A stretch of 44,269 nucleotides of DNA from Mycoavidus cysteinexigens_B (lineage in GTDB: Bacteria; Pseudomonadota; Gammaproteobacteria; Burkholderiales; Burkholderiaceae): NCBI GenBank assembly GCA_031963465.1, contig JASSUG010000010.1:1-44269 (forward strand), in the 5' to 3' direction. Below, piece by piece: positions 34,541-42,132 of this stretch. Every line of letters starts with the position of its first letter. Within the stretch, counting starts at the first letter, position 1. The translations under genes and the position numbers were made by a program. The notes beneath the pieces were generated by a model. That model worked only from the letters and a program-made list of their open reading frames with translations, did not search any database and was not told where the DNA came from.

Positions 34541-34822
34541 TTAACCGCACACTGGCGAGCGACCAAAGATGGTCGTCCAGAAAATCGGGAGATTGAAGAT
34601 CATGAGCGTTGCCGCCACGATCCGCAGAATCCATAATTTAATGGCGGACGATTTGTCATCTAGCATCCATAAAATAATGGCGAGCGCGCATGAACCGATG
34701 CTCACAAAGGCGATCAATTCGTCATCGACGACCTGTTTATAAAAGCGGCACAAACCGCCGCCCCAGATGCCTGCATAAGCATAAGATGACCAGGTGCATA
34801 AAAGCCAGATAAGTATTGTCAT
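34541..34822 (-). CDS. trbC: TrbC/VirB2-like pilin candidate
   Basis: The 93-residue protein has a signal peptide (MTILIWLLCTWSSYAYA) and two further hydrophobic segments (LIAFVSIGSCALAIILWML and LRIVAATLMIFNLPIFW) with a short charged loop between. This is the layout of VirB2/TrbC pilins. ATG 34822 has GGAGCG upstream; a further start at 34858 would overlap trbB. Sequence similarity is weak, so the assignment rests on size, topology and its place between trbB and trbD. Two Cys (GGLCRFY, SPVCG) could form a disulfide. Confidence 0.75.
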   Translation of the reverse strand: MTILIWLLCTWSSYAYAGIWGGGLCRFYKQVVDDELIAFVSIGSCALAIILWMLDDKSSAIKLWILRIVAATLMIFNLPIFWTTIFGRSPVCG

Positions 34823-34841
34823 GTGCGCTCCAAATTTGAGC

Positions 34842-35924
34842 TTATTGAACAGTGTCATAAGCCGTTGCTACTTGTCGGATTTTGGAAAATAGCAAGCGGG
34901 TTTGATAACGCTTGCCAGCAACTCCGAGGATTTCTCGAATCTCCCAAGGACCTCGTAGAGAACCGATACGCTGTGCCTGCACCACATAGCGGAAAGTGGC
35001 GGCGATCTGCTGACGCAGATCGGCCAAAGGCCAGTTTTGGGCTTCGGGCGCCATGCGGATTAAGGATTCAAGGCGCGTGAGGGCTAATTCGGCAGAGTTA
35101 GCGTGAAATGAAACGACCGAGCCAGGGTGGCCCGTATTCAGTGCATCCATCAGGTCAAAGGCCTCCGCGCCGCGGATTTCACCGACGATGATGCGTGTCG
35201 GCCGGCAACGTAGAGACAGTCGGACCAGCTCGCGCAGATTGACGCCTCGGGCCGGGTGGGCTTCAAACGATACGTAATTCGGGGTGTGTACTTGGAGTTC
35301 GCGCGTGTCCTCGATGGTGATCAGTCGGTCATGGTTAGGGATCACTTCAATTAATGCATTCAGCAGCGTTGTTTTACCTGATGAAGTCGAACCGCAGACA
35401 ATCAGATTTTGGCGGGAATGAATGGCCCACTCAAAAAATTGTTGCAAGGCTTGGCCGCCGGTTTGCATGGCCTGGCGTAGAGACGCACTGGGGGAGGTCG
35501 CCAGGGGAGCATCTTGCGGCGAGGATGTGTGCGGCAAGGTATTAAACGCGCCACTCGCCACATAATTTGGCAAGCTAAGGTGGCGTGCCAGATGCTTTCG
35601 GACACAGAGCATTGGACCGTGGATGGCCACTGGCCGGCGTGCGCTGGCGATGCGCAAACCAGGTAACTGGCAATCCATAATCAATGCATCGGGCTTACCA
35701 TTTAAATTGGCGAGTAAGGTAATCGATGCTTCAAGGCTCGCTTGAGCCAGTTGTATGTCGGCCAAATACATCATCTTGCCGTTGCGTTCAAACCAAATAT
35801 TGTCATGGCGATTGATCATCACTTCTTGCACGTCGAGATCATCTAGCAGCGGGCGAATGGGCCGTAAATGCTCATCTAGAACCTGCTTGGCCATGGCGGC
35901 GGCGGACTTATCCATGTCTGGCAT
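34842..35924 (-). CDS. trbB: TrbB/VirB11-family hexameric ATPase
   Basis: The 360-residue cytoplasmic ATPase has Walker A CGSTSSGKTT, the Asp box ITIEDTREL, Walker B RIIVGEIRGAEAF and the His box TGHPGSVVSFHAN. All catalytic elements look intact. An N-terminal domain starts with LRPIRPLLDDLDVQEVMINR. It energises pilus and substrate export together with TrbE. I chose ATG 35924, with 35915 as an alternative; neither has a good ribosome binding site. A terminator-like hairpin lies a few bases upstream. It is the first gene of the leftward trb-pil train. Confidence 0.92.
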   Translation of the reverse strand: MPDMDKSAAAMAKQVLDEHLRPIRPLLDDLDVQEVMINRHDNIWFERNGKMMYLADIQLAQASLEASITLLANLNGKPDALIMDCQLPGLRIASARRPVAIHGPMLCVRKHLARHLSLPNYVASGAFNTLPHTSSPQDAPLATSPSASLRQAMQTGGQALQQFFEWAIHSRQNLIVCGSTSSGKTTLLNALIEVIPNHDRLITIEDTRELQVHTPNYVSFEAHPARGVNLRELVRLSLRCRPTRIIVGEIRGAEAFDLMDALNTGHPGSVVSFHANSAELALTRLESLIRMAPEAQNWPLADLRQQIAATFRYVVQAQRIGSLRGPWEIREILGVAGKRYQTRLLFSKIRQVATAYDTVQ

Positions 35925-35940
35925 TTTTTGGAGGTTGAGA

Positions 35941-35976
35941 AAAAACCCCGCCAGGCGGGGATCACACCTGGCGGGA
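35941..35976 (-). terminator. Terminator-like hairpin in the leader of the trb-pil train
   Basis: On the minus strand CCCGCCAGG (35975-35967) pairs with CCTGGCGGG (35955-35947) and is followed by a T-rich run (35945-35941). This is a classic intrinsic terminator, placed about 20 bases before the trbB start and thus downstream of any promoter in the AT-rich region. It could act as an attenuator. A second, competing fold within the 3' half (CCCCGCC/GGCGGGG) is possible. Confidence 0.75.
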
Positions 35977-35993
35977 AAGACCTGTCGGCGCAA

Positions 35994-36406
35994 GAGGAAG
36001 CGACCGACAGAACGTACTTTAGAAAATGTCTTGGCGGCTGTCTGTAATTTGCTTGCACGATGTGTGGGTACACGGCGCAGTCATTTTATGAGGTTTATTT
36101 TTATTTTAATAATTAACAGTAATAAATTGAATAAGAAAATATAATTTTTACTTGTTTGAAAATTAATATAAAACAATAAGTTAGATATTTTTTTGAATTC
36201 GCTTGAATAAGAATAAAGATTTTTTTAATAAAGCAAAAATGATTAATAGAAAGCAGGAAAACTTTACAGTTTAATAGCATAAAGTCGCTTTGTCATGTAG
36301 TTGGGTGCACGACGTGATGGCAGTGCGTGCACTCAAATTTTCGGCCGAGCCGGCTTTTTGCTTAAAGTGATATTTTTCACTGTGTTGCAATCGATACGGA
36401 CTGGCT
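35994..36406. promoter_or_regulatory. AT-rich divergent promoter region
   Basis: This gap separates the leftward trb-pil train from the rightward traI-traD genes, so it should contain promoters for both. About 36080-36300 is extremely AT-rich. A pair of GTGCAC palindromes (36305-36310 and 36327-36332) and a small GCCG-AGC-CGGC hairpin with a T-run (36344-36359) lie nearer the rightward genes. I cannot single out one promoter. An origin of transfer could also be here, but no known oriT sequence is recognisable. Confidence 0.5.
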
Positions 36407-37420
36407 ATGCTGCTCGCTTGGTTTGAACATGATTGGCTATACGGGTTGGCCGTGGGGTGCGGGCTGGCTGTTTGTGGGGTGCGTTATGGCCAGCCTTTAA
36501 GGCGTCGCTTGCCGGTGATGGCGACCGTAATGACCCAAGCACCAAGCGCACGTCATCTGCCGATCCTGCCCTATGAAGCATTAATCGAGCATACCGGCGC
36601 AAGCCGCGTACTGGATAGGCTTCGTCAGCACCTGGCTTTTACGCCAGAAAATTTCAGCCGCGACGTTGAGCCGTTGTTACAGCGCTGTGGTGAATTTGTG
36701 CAATTATTGCCCGCTACGCAAACCGCCCAGCCGCGCCAAAACCGCAGTTTGTTTATGCATATCATGTCGCTGGCTCGAGATGCGCTGCATTATCGAAATG
36801 CCTATGCCCTGCCAGTGGGTGGCGGTGCTGAAGAGCAAGCGCGCTTAGCTGCCCGTTACAGCTATGCGGTGCTGGCGATGGCTGTGCTACAAGAAGTGGC
36901 GCAAGGCTTGGCGACTTTGGGGGTGGAGATCTGCGATGCCCAAGGGGGCCAACGCAGGCCCTGGATCGTGCTCGGCGGCACGATGCGCGAGCAAGGCGGT
37001 GCGTGGTATACCTTCGAGCCGGTTCAGCCTGATCCGCCAGCGCAGCGCTTAGAGTATCGTCAAGCGGGCCAGTTAGCCTTGATTTTGCTACAACAGTTCA
37101 TTCCGCCGCCAGTGTTAGCTTGGTTAGGCGAACATCCGCCGGTGCTGAATGAGTTGCTCGACGCGTTGAATCGTGAATCTCAAAGTCACCCCATGGCCCG
37201 CATCGTGGCGCGTGCTAGCCAAGCAGCTAGGACCAAGACTGGATTAGTGACGCCTGCGTCTGAAGGCGTATCCAATTCATCTGCAACCGTAGCCTCAACC
37301 GAAGCCTCAACCGAAGCCTCAACCGAAGCCTCAACCGAAACTCAGCTGGCTTTTCCTGCCTACCTTGAGGCGCAGGATAGTGCGCTGAGCTTGTGGCCTA
37401 GCCGCCCGCAGGCGGACTAG
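36407..37420 (+). CDS. TraI_2/MobH-like protein, truncated and lacking the HD signature
   Basis: The 337-residue protein matches the N-terminal TraI_2 domain of MobH-type relaxases, which precede TraD in SXT/TOL/PFGI-type elements. Shared features are LPILPYEALIEHTGAS near residue 51, the LLPA segment near 100, LPVGGGAEEQARLA near 135-148, and YSYAVLAMAVL near 151-161. Where the family has an HH..GGLL..HSLEV segment this one has NRSLFMHIMSLARD. Where it has LLHD-x-GK this one has VLQEVAQ. The C-terminal half of a MobH relaxase is absent; the protein ends in a Ser/Thr/Ala/Glu tail with a repeat. It is unlikely to work as a standard relaxase. Confidence 0.75.
   Translation: MLLAWFEHDWLYGLAVGCGLAVCGVRYGQPLRRRLPVMATVMTQAPSARHLPILPYEALIEHTGASRVLDRLRQHLAFTPENFSRDVEPLLQRCGEFVQLLPATQTAQPRQNRSLFMHIMSLARDALHYRNAYALPVGGGAEEQARLAARYSYAVLAMAVLQEVAQGLATLGVEICDAQGGQRRPWIVLGGTMREQGGAWYTFEPVQPDPPAQRLEYRQAGQLALILLQQFIPPPVLAWLGEHPPVLNELLDALNRESQSHPMARIVARASQAARTKTGLVTPASEGVSNSSATVASTEASTEASTEASTETQLAFPAYLEAQDSALSLWPSRPQAD
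37292..37341 (+). repeat. 12-bp tandem repeat in the TraI_2-like gene
   Basis: A 12-bp unit (GCCTCAACCGAA) is repeated about four times in frame, encoding a repeated Ala-Ser-Thr-Glu block close to the C-terminus. Copy number could vary by slippage without frame change. Confidence 0.85.
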
Positions 37421-37451
37421 GCCTTAACGTAAGGTGTGAACGAAACCCTGT

Positions 37452-39425
37452 ATGAACAATCTGTTCCGTAAACCGGTCGAGTTGGTTTCATCTATCTCAG
37501 CACTGATCGCTTGCGGCATTGTGTGGTGTTGGCATACAACATTTCTAGTGACGCCGACATTAGGTTTAATTTTTACGCTGGGTATGCTGTTGTTAGCCTT
37601 CATTCGAGCTTATCAGGCAAGCCGTATTATTCGCTTTCAACGCAACCTAAGACGCTTGCCAAGCTATGAAATAGAGGCGCGAGATATTCCAGTTTCCACT
37701 CAAGAACAATTTCTTGGGCGAGGTTTTCGCTGGACAGCAGAGCATACACAGCGGCTATATTGGGCTAGATTGCCCCAAAACCGGCATTTATGTGCAGGTG
37801 ATGAGCGTCAGTCTTTTAGTGCTTGGTTGCGCAAGTTCATGCGCATCGGGGGCCTGCAACCTGTCGTTGCGCGTTTGCCGCCAGCCGGTGGTGAACCGGC
37901 GCTACATGGTGTCGAAGTGCATGAGCGCGAGATTTATACGGATCTGCGTGAGCGGGTTGGCCATACCTTAGTGCTCGGTACCACCAGAGTGGGTAAAACT
38001 CGCTATGTGGAGATTCAGGTCAGCCAGGATATTCGACGTGGCGATGTAGTGATTGTCTTCGATCCCAAAGGGGATGTGGATTTACTGTTGCGGATGTACA
38101 CCGAAGCTAAGCGCGCCCAGCGCGAAGATCTATTTTATGTGTTTCATTTGGGGTATCCAGAGTCTTCTGCACGCTATAGTCCGATCAGCACTTTTTCAAG
38201 GATTACCGAGGTTGCCACGCGGGTGAGCAACCAACTGCCAAGCGCAGGCCAAAGTGCGGTGTTCAAGGAATTTGTCTGGCGTTTTGTGAATGTCATGGCG
38301 CGTGCACTATCCGCCTTGGGCATGAAACCGACCTATGAGTTAGTGTATCAGCACGCGGTGAATATCGACGATTTATGTATTCAGTATTTTGAATTTTGGC
38401 TGGATCAGGCGCACCCGGTCTGGCGAGAAAAAATCAAAGAGCCGGGTAAATCGCTACAAGAACAGGCTCGTAAAACCGGCCGTGCATTATCTGCATTGCA
38501 AATGCTTGCGCTGATTAAAGAGCAGGGCTGGCATGATCCAATTGCCGATGCGCTCTCATCCATACTAGCCAATGATCGCAGTTACTTTGAAAAATTGGTT
38601 TCGTCGTTATATCCGCTCCTAGAAAAACTCACCACCGGTAAAATTTCTGAGCTTCTTTCTCCCCAATACGATAACCCCGATGATCCGCGCGCCATTTTTG
38701 ATTGGCCGCAGGTGATTGATCAAGGCGGGATTGTGTATATTGGTTTAGATGCGCTGTCTGACTTTGAAGTCGCAGCAGCAGTGGGCAATGCCATGTTCGC
38801 GGATCTGACCTCCACCGCCGGGCGGATGTATAAATACGGCACGGGCTTTGGCCAAACCCGCTCGGGTATGCGTCGTGAGGTGAGTCTATATGCTGATGAA
38901 TTTAATGAACTGTGCGGCGATGAATTTATTCCGCTGCTGAACAAGGCGGGAGGGGCTGGCCTACGTGTCACCGCATTAACTCAAACGGATGCAGATCTTG
39001 AAGCAAAAATCGGTTCTAGAGCAAAAGCCCAACAAATGTTTGGCAACTTCAACACGTTAATCATGCTGCGGGTAAAAAATCCTAGCACAGCAGCGATTTT
39101 GATTGACCAGTTGCCTGCCGTTGAAATCTGGTCGCGCAGTACCGACTCGAGTACGCGCGACATGGATGAGCCGGGAGAATTTGCAGAGTTCTCCGCCGCC
39201 ACCCAAGACACCTGGACTGCCCGCGAGGTCCCGATGCTGCAGCCGGCAGATTTAACGCAATTGCCCAAAGGTCAGGCATTTGCTTTAATCGATGGCGGGC
39301 AATTGGTTAAATTGCGTTTACCTTTGGTCACGGAAGAACATGACCGGGCGAGCCGGCAGCGGGTTTTAGACGCAGTGTTTGAGGCGCTGCGTGAGCGCAC
39401 CTCAGGACCACGTGATGCGCTCTAA
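37452..39425 (+). CDS. traD: TraD, conjugative coupling protein (SXT/TOL subfamily)
   Basis: The 657-residue inner-membrane ATPase delivers substrates to the secretion channel. Two N-terminal membrane helices (about residues 12-55) are followed by the SXT/TOL-type ATPase domain: Walker A GTTRVGKT near residue 178, then DIRRGDVVIVFDPKGD, Walker B region SLYADEFNEL and the sensor-like TALTQTD. Length and motifs look normal, so this protein should be functional. It belongs to a different subfamily from the TraG proteins that usually accompany trb genes, so the trb set here is paired with an SXT-type receptor. The start is 31 bases after the TraI_2 gene. Confidence 0.93.
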   Translation: MNNLFRKPVELVSSISALIACGIVWCWHTTFLVTPTLGLIFTLGMLLLAFIRAYQASRIIRFQRNLRRLPSYEIEARDIPVSTQEQFLGRGFRWTAEHTQRLYWARLPQNRHLCAGDERQSFSAWLRKFMRIGGLQPVVARLPPAGGEPALHGVEVHEREIYTDLRERVGHTLVLGTTRVGKTRYVEIQVSQDIRRGDVVIVFDPKGDVDLLLRMYTEAKRAQREDLFYVFHLGYPESSARYSPISTFSRITEVATRVSNQLPSAGQSAVFKEFVWRFVNVMARALSALGMKPTYELVYQHAVNIDDLCIQYFEFWLDQAHPVWREKIKEPGKSLQEQARKTGRALSALQMLALIKEQGWHDPIADALSSILANDRSYFEKLVSSLYPLLEKLTTGKISELLSPQYDNPDDPRAIFDWPQVIDQGGIVYIGLDALSDFEVAAAVGNAMFADLTSTAGRMYKYGTGFGQTRSGMRREVSLYADEFNELCGDEFIPLLNKAGGAGLRVTALTQTDADLEAKIGSRAKAQQMFGNFNTLIMLRVKNPSTAAILIDQLPAVEIWSRSTDSSTRDMDEPGEFAEFSAATQDTWTAREVPMLQPADLTQLPKGQAFALIDGGQLVKLRLPLVTEEHDRASRQRVLDAVFEALRERTSGPRDAL

Positions 39426-40080
39426 ATCTCAAGCGGATGACGAGAGCGTACGAGAGTTTTTTTGGGTGCTGCGAGCAACCCTTAATCTGCTGCTGTGGAT
39501 CGTAGTTATTTCAGTGCTCGCGGTGTTTGCTTGTTGGCTTGCAGGGTACTACAGTTGGCGCGCGGACTCGATTGCGGCAATGCAGGCCTTGCTGCATTAT
39601 TATTTAGGGCAGTGTAGCAATTTAGAGTTAGCGCAACACGCTGCCGGCTGGGCTTATTGGGGTTGGTTTGGTTGGAATAGGATTGAACTTGCGATACAGT
39701 CGCCGGTGGCCGAGTATCAAAATTTACCCTTGAGCAATTTGCGCGAGCCTATTTTGATTGCCATGTATGCTCTGCAGTTATTCGGTGTACGGCTGGCGAT
39801 GCTGATCCTGGTGGCGCCTAAGTTTGGCCTGATTATCGGCTTGGCTCTGATCGATGGCTTGGTCGCGCGAGTGATTCGCCGAGAAAACGGCGGCCATGAG
39901 TCAGCCACTCGTTATCATCGGGCGAAGCGTTGGCTAAAATTTGGCTTGTTGCCACTGGCGGCAACGGGGTGGCTGGTGGCGCCCGTCAAACTCCCGTTTG
40001 AGATTTTGTTTTTACCTGTCGTGAGCTTTTGTGCCTTGCTGGTATGGACAATGGCTAAGTATTATAAGAAATATTGTTAA
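39415..40080 (+). CDS. TIGR03747-family ICE membrane protein
   Basis: The 221-residue protein has several membrane helices (LLLWIVVISVLAVFACWLAG at about 22-41, IAMYALQLFGVRLAMLILV around 115-135, and two at the C-terminus). It also has the conserved RRENGGHESATRYHRAKR segment, which marks TIGR03747 proteins found after traD in ICEs. Function is unknown. ATG 39415 has AGGA upstream and overlaps the end of traD by 11 bases. Confidence 0.87.
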   Translation: MRSKSQADDESVREFFWVLRATLNLLLWIVVISVLAVFACWLAGYYSWRADSIAAMQALLHYYLGQCSNLELAQHAAGWAYWGWFGWNRIELAIQSPVAEYQNLPLSNLREPILIAMYALQLFGVRLAMLILVAPKFGLIIGLALIDGLVARVIRRENGGHESATRYHRAKRWLKFGLLPLAATGWLVAPVKLPFEILFLPVVSFCALLVWTMAKYYKKYC

Positions 40081-40110
40081 GCAAGTTGTAATCAAACGAT
40101 ATCGTTTTGA

Positions 40111-40575
40111 TTACCCGAGGTGGCGTAAAAGTCGCGTATCGAGTTTAAATGGGGTCGCTTGACCCAACTCGATCTTAACAAAATCAGGATGGTGTGGGTT
40201 GAGTAGGTAATTCAATTCGCTTGGGATAATCACACTGGGAACGGCAAGTACTGCACTGCGTCCTGTTTTAACCCAGGTGGCGCCAATCATTTGTAGCGTA
40301 CTGCGCACAGCGGGGTCTCGCCAGTTAGGGGGGAGCCGTTGTAAATTGTAGTGTTCAATGAGTTGTTTGGGGACTTTGGCTGGAATGATCACATAGCGAG
40401 CGCGTAGCGGTATATCTTGAGCCAGCATTTCTAGCGCCGCGAGTGACTGACTCTGCGCGGTGTAAATCACGGCAAGGCCTTTGGGATTCCAGCGTCCGCC
40501 GTATAAACGCGCGCCTTCACCGGAAAAAGCCGTAGCGGCGTGTGGTTCAGTCACAATCCGCCAAACCGTGAGCAT
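40111..40575 (-). CDS. RES-domain toxin (NAD+ phosphorylase type)
   Basis: The 154-residue protein is a complete RES domain: Arg28 in YGGRWNPKG, Tyr38 in AVIYTA, Glu49 in ALEML, Ser114 in VPSVIIPSE and Asn126 in LLNPHHPDF, the last segment being diagnostic. RES toxins such as MbcT break down NAD+ by phosphorolysis and stop growth. ATG 40575 has GGAGGG upstream. Its cognate antitoxin type (Xre/ParS, DUF2384) is encoded two genes upstream, with a LysR-type gene in between; the pair is normally adjacent. Confidence 0.9.
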   Translation of the reverse strand: MLTVWRIVTEPHAATAFSGEGARLYGGRWNPKGLAVIYTAQSQSLAALEMLAQDIPLRARYVIIPAKVPKQLIEHYNLQRLPPNWRDPAVRSTLQMIGATWVKTGRSAVLAVPSVIIPSELNYLLNPHHPDFVKIELGQATPFKLDTRLLRHLG

Positions 40576-40615
40576 AAATTAAGCCCTCCATGCCCAGGGT
40601 GAGGTGCCGACCGAC

Positions 40616-41557
40616 TCAAGGTGCGTCAATGGCATACCCCTCATGCAGCGTTTGCTCAATTTCTTTGCGGTTCAAACTAGGCGACAGCAGCTCAATCAAA
40701 GCATTCATATAGCGGCGTAGATACGTGCCTTGCTTGAGTACGATCTGCGTCAGATGGTTGCCAAATACATGCTCTAAGGGGAGCGCGCGCAAGCTACCAC
40801 TTGGCGGAGTGTCCAAGGTTATATTGGGCAGGATGCCTACGCCTAAACCCAGTTCGACATAGGTTTTAATGGTGTCTGCATCGATGGCTCTGAGCAAAAT
40901 TTCTGGCGTTAATGATTGTAAGGCAAATGTCTGCACCAGCTTAGCGTGACCCGCGCCGGCCGTGTCGTAGATGATTAACGGATAGTTGGCCAGTTCTGCG
41001 AGCGTTAAGCGCTCATTCGCCGTCAGCGGATGATGGCTAGGCATGAGCGCAACATAATGCCATGGCAAAGAGGGCAATAAATTGAGTTCTTGATGGCCGG
41101 TCACGGCTTCAGCGATCAGTCCAAGATCGGCTTGTTCATTCTCTACCATCTCTGCCACTTGACAGGGAGTGCCTGGCAAAATGGACAAGAGAACTCTTGG
41201 AAATTTTTTCTTGAATTCCGTAACGATCGGGGGCAGCGTGTAGCGGATGTGTGCTTGCACCGCTGCAATCACGAGCTTGCCTTGGTCTTGCTCAGTATAT
41301 TCTTTGCCGACACGTTTAATATTATCGATTTCTTGCAGAATTTTTTCGACCGAGATTAAAATCGCGCGCCCAGGCTCGGTGAGAGAGCGTACTCGCTTGC
41401 CGTGCCGCCTGAAGATATCGACCCCCAACTCATCTTCAAGTTCGATGATCGCTTTTGACACGCCGGGTTGCGATGTCGCCAGCGCCTTAGCCGCTTCGGT
41501 TAAATTGTAATTCTGCCGAACTGCTTCGCGCACAAAGCGAAACTGATGAAGGTTCAT
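40616..41557 (-). CDS. CysB-like LysR-family regulator
   Basis: The 313-residue protein has the LysR winged helix (residues 1-65: EAAKALATSQPGVSKAIIEL) and a CysB-type effector domain with LLRAIDADTIKTYVELGLGVGI. N-terminal sequence is close to Burkholderia CysB. The effector pocket differs: where CysB has T-T-H-T-Q-A-R-Y (about 99-106), this protein has A99-V-Q-A-H-I-R-Y106. The Thr of the later ATEA motif is Ala, and the GFTGRS segment reads GAGHAK. The sulfate/acetylserine ligands therefore appear lost while Trp at about 167 is kept. It lies between an antitoxin gene (23-base gap) and the RES toxin gene (40-base gap) on the same strand, probably one operon. Confidence 0.88.
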   Translation of the reverse strand: MNLHQFRFVREAVRQNYNLTEAAKALATSQPGVSKAIIELEDELGVDIFRRHGKRVRSLTEPGRAILISVEKILQEIDNIKRVGKEYTEQDQGKLVIAAVQAHIRYTLPPIVTEFKKKFPRVLLSILPGTPCQVAEMVENEQADLGLIAEAVTGHQELNLLPSLPWHYVALMPSHHPLTANERLTLAELANYPLIIYDTAGAGHAKLVQTFALQSLTPEILLRAIDADTIKTYVELGLGVGILPNITLDTPPSGSLRALPLEHVFGNHLTQIVLKQGTYLRRYMNALIELLSPSLNRKEIEQTLHEGYAIDAP

Positions 41558-41580
41558 ATCTAGATAATGGCCACAGGCGG

Positions 41581-42024
41581 TTAGAAAAATACCCCTTGCT
41601 CGATCCGGCCTAAGGTATCTAATACACTGTCAGCACCGATATCGGTGTCGACCAGACTGAGCGGAGTCATACCGCCCAAAGCGGGGGCCGGAGATTTGAG
41701 CCAATGGGTAGCAATCTTTAGATCTTCAAAAACCTGGGTGGCGCGCACGACGATGCGCGCGAGCCTCAGGAGTTTGGCTGACTCTTCGCTGCTCAGGATG
41801 CCTTCTCGTTTGCGTCGAGCCAGCGTACGCTCTGGAATAGCCAGGGCGGAGGCAAGTTCTGCTTGTGACAGACCGATGGATTTCAGCATTGAATCGACCG
41901 CACCGGATGAAATCCCCCGCCGAATCATTTTCACCCATTCTAGCGCTGAACCAGGCAATTGGCTCAGCACCGCGACGCCGCCTAGTAAAGTCCCAGTCGA
42001 AATATTCGCTGCCACAGGTTTCAT
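41581..42024 (-). CDS. Xre/MbcA/ParS-type antitoxin (DUF2384)
   Basis: The 147-residue protein has an N-terminal helix-turn-helix (LEWVKMIRRGISSGAVDSML, GLSQAELASALAIPERTLARR at about 29-73) and the C-terminal toxin-binding ParS-like domain (ILSSEESAKLLRLARIVVRA, and a final DSVLDTLGRIEQGVF). It binds and neutralises RES toxins and represses its own operon. ATG 42024 has AAGGAG upstream. The order antitoxin first, toxin last is standard, but here a CysB-like gene separates them. Confidence 0.9.
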   Translation of the reverse strand: MKPVAANISTGTLLGGVAVLSQLPGSALEWVKMIRRGISSGAVDSMLKSIGLSQAELASALAIPERTLARRKREGILSSEESAKLLRLARIVVRATQVFEDLKIATHWLKSPAPALGGMTPLSLVDTDIGADSVLDTLGRIEQGVFF

Positions 42025-42132
42025 GATGCACTCCTTCTATGCCACTATGGATATAGTGTACGCAATTTTGGCATAAATAGCGAGTGCTCTGAGGCGCGCT
42101 TTAAAGTTGAGCTTTTTTGCGTATGGTGTAAC

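Larger units (their letters stand above)
10357..40080. mobile_element. Remnant of an integrating conjugative element (ICE)
   Basis: Genes typical of proteobacterial ICEs are spread over this span: DUF2857-like and TIGR03761 proteins at the left, a trb conjugation set and pil thin-pilus set in the middle, TraD (SXT/TOL type) and TIGR03747 at the right. An XRE regulator and a carboxylate transporter would be cargo. I see no integrase, no attachment repeats and no complete relaxase, so limits are approximate and mobility is doubtful. Confidence 0.5.

Noticed and set aside
37292..37341. Short tandem repeats as a CRISPR array
   Set aside because: The units are 12 bp, without spacers, in frame inside a gene; no Cas genes are present.
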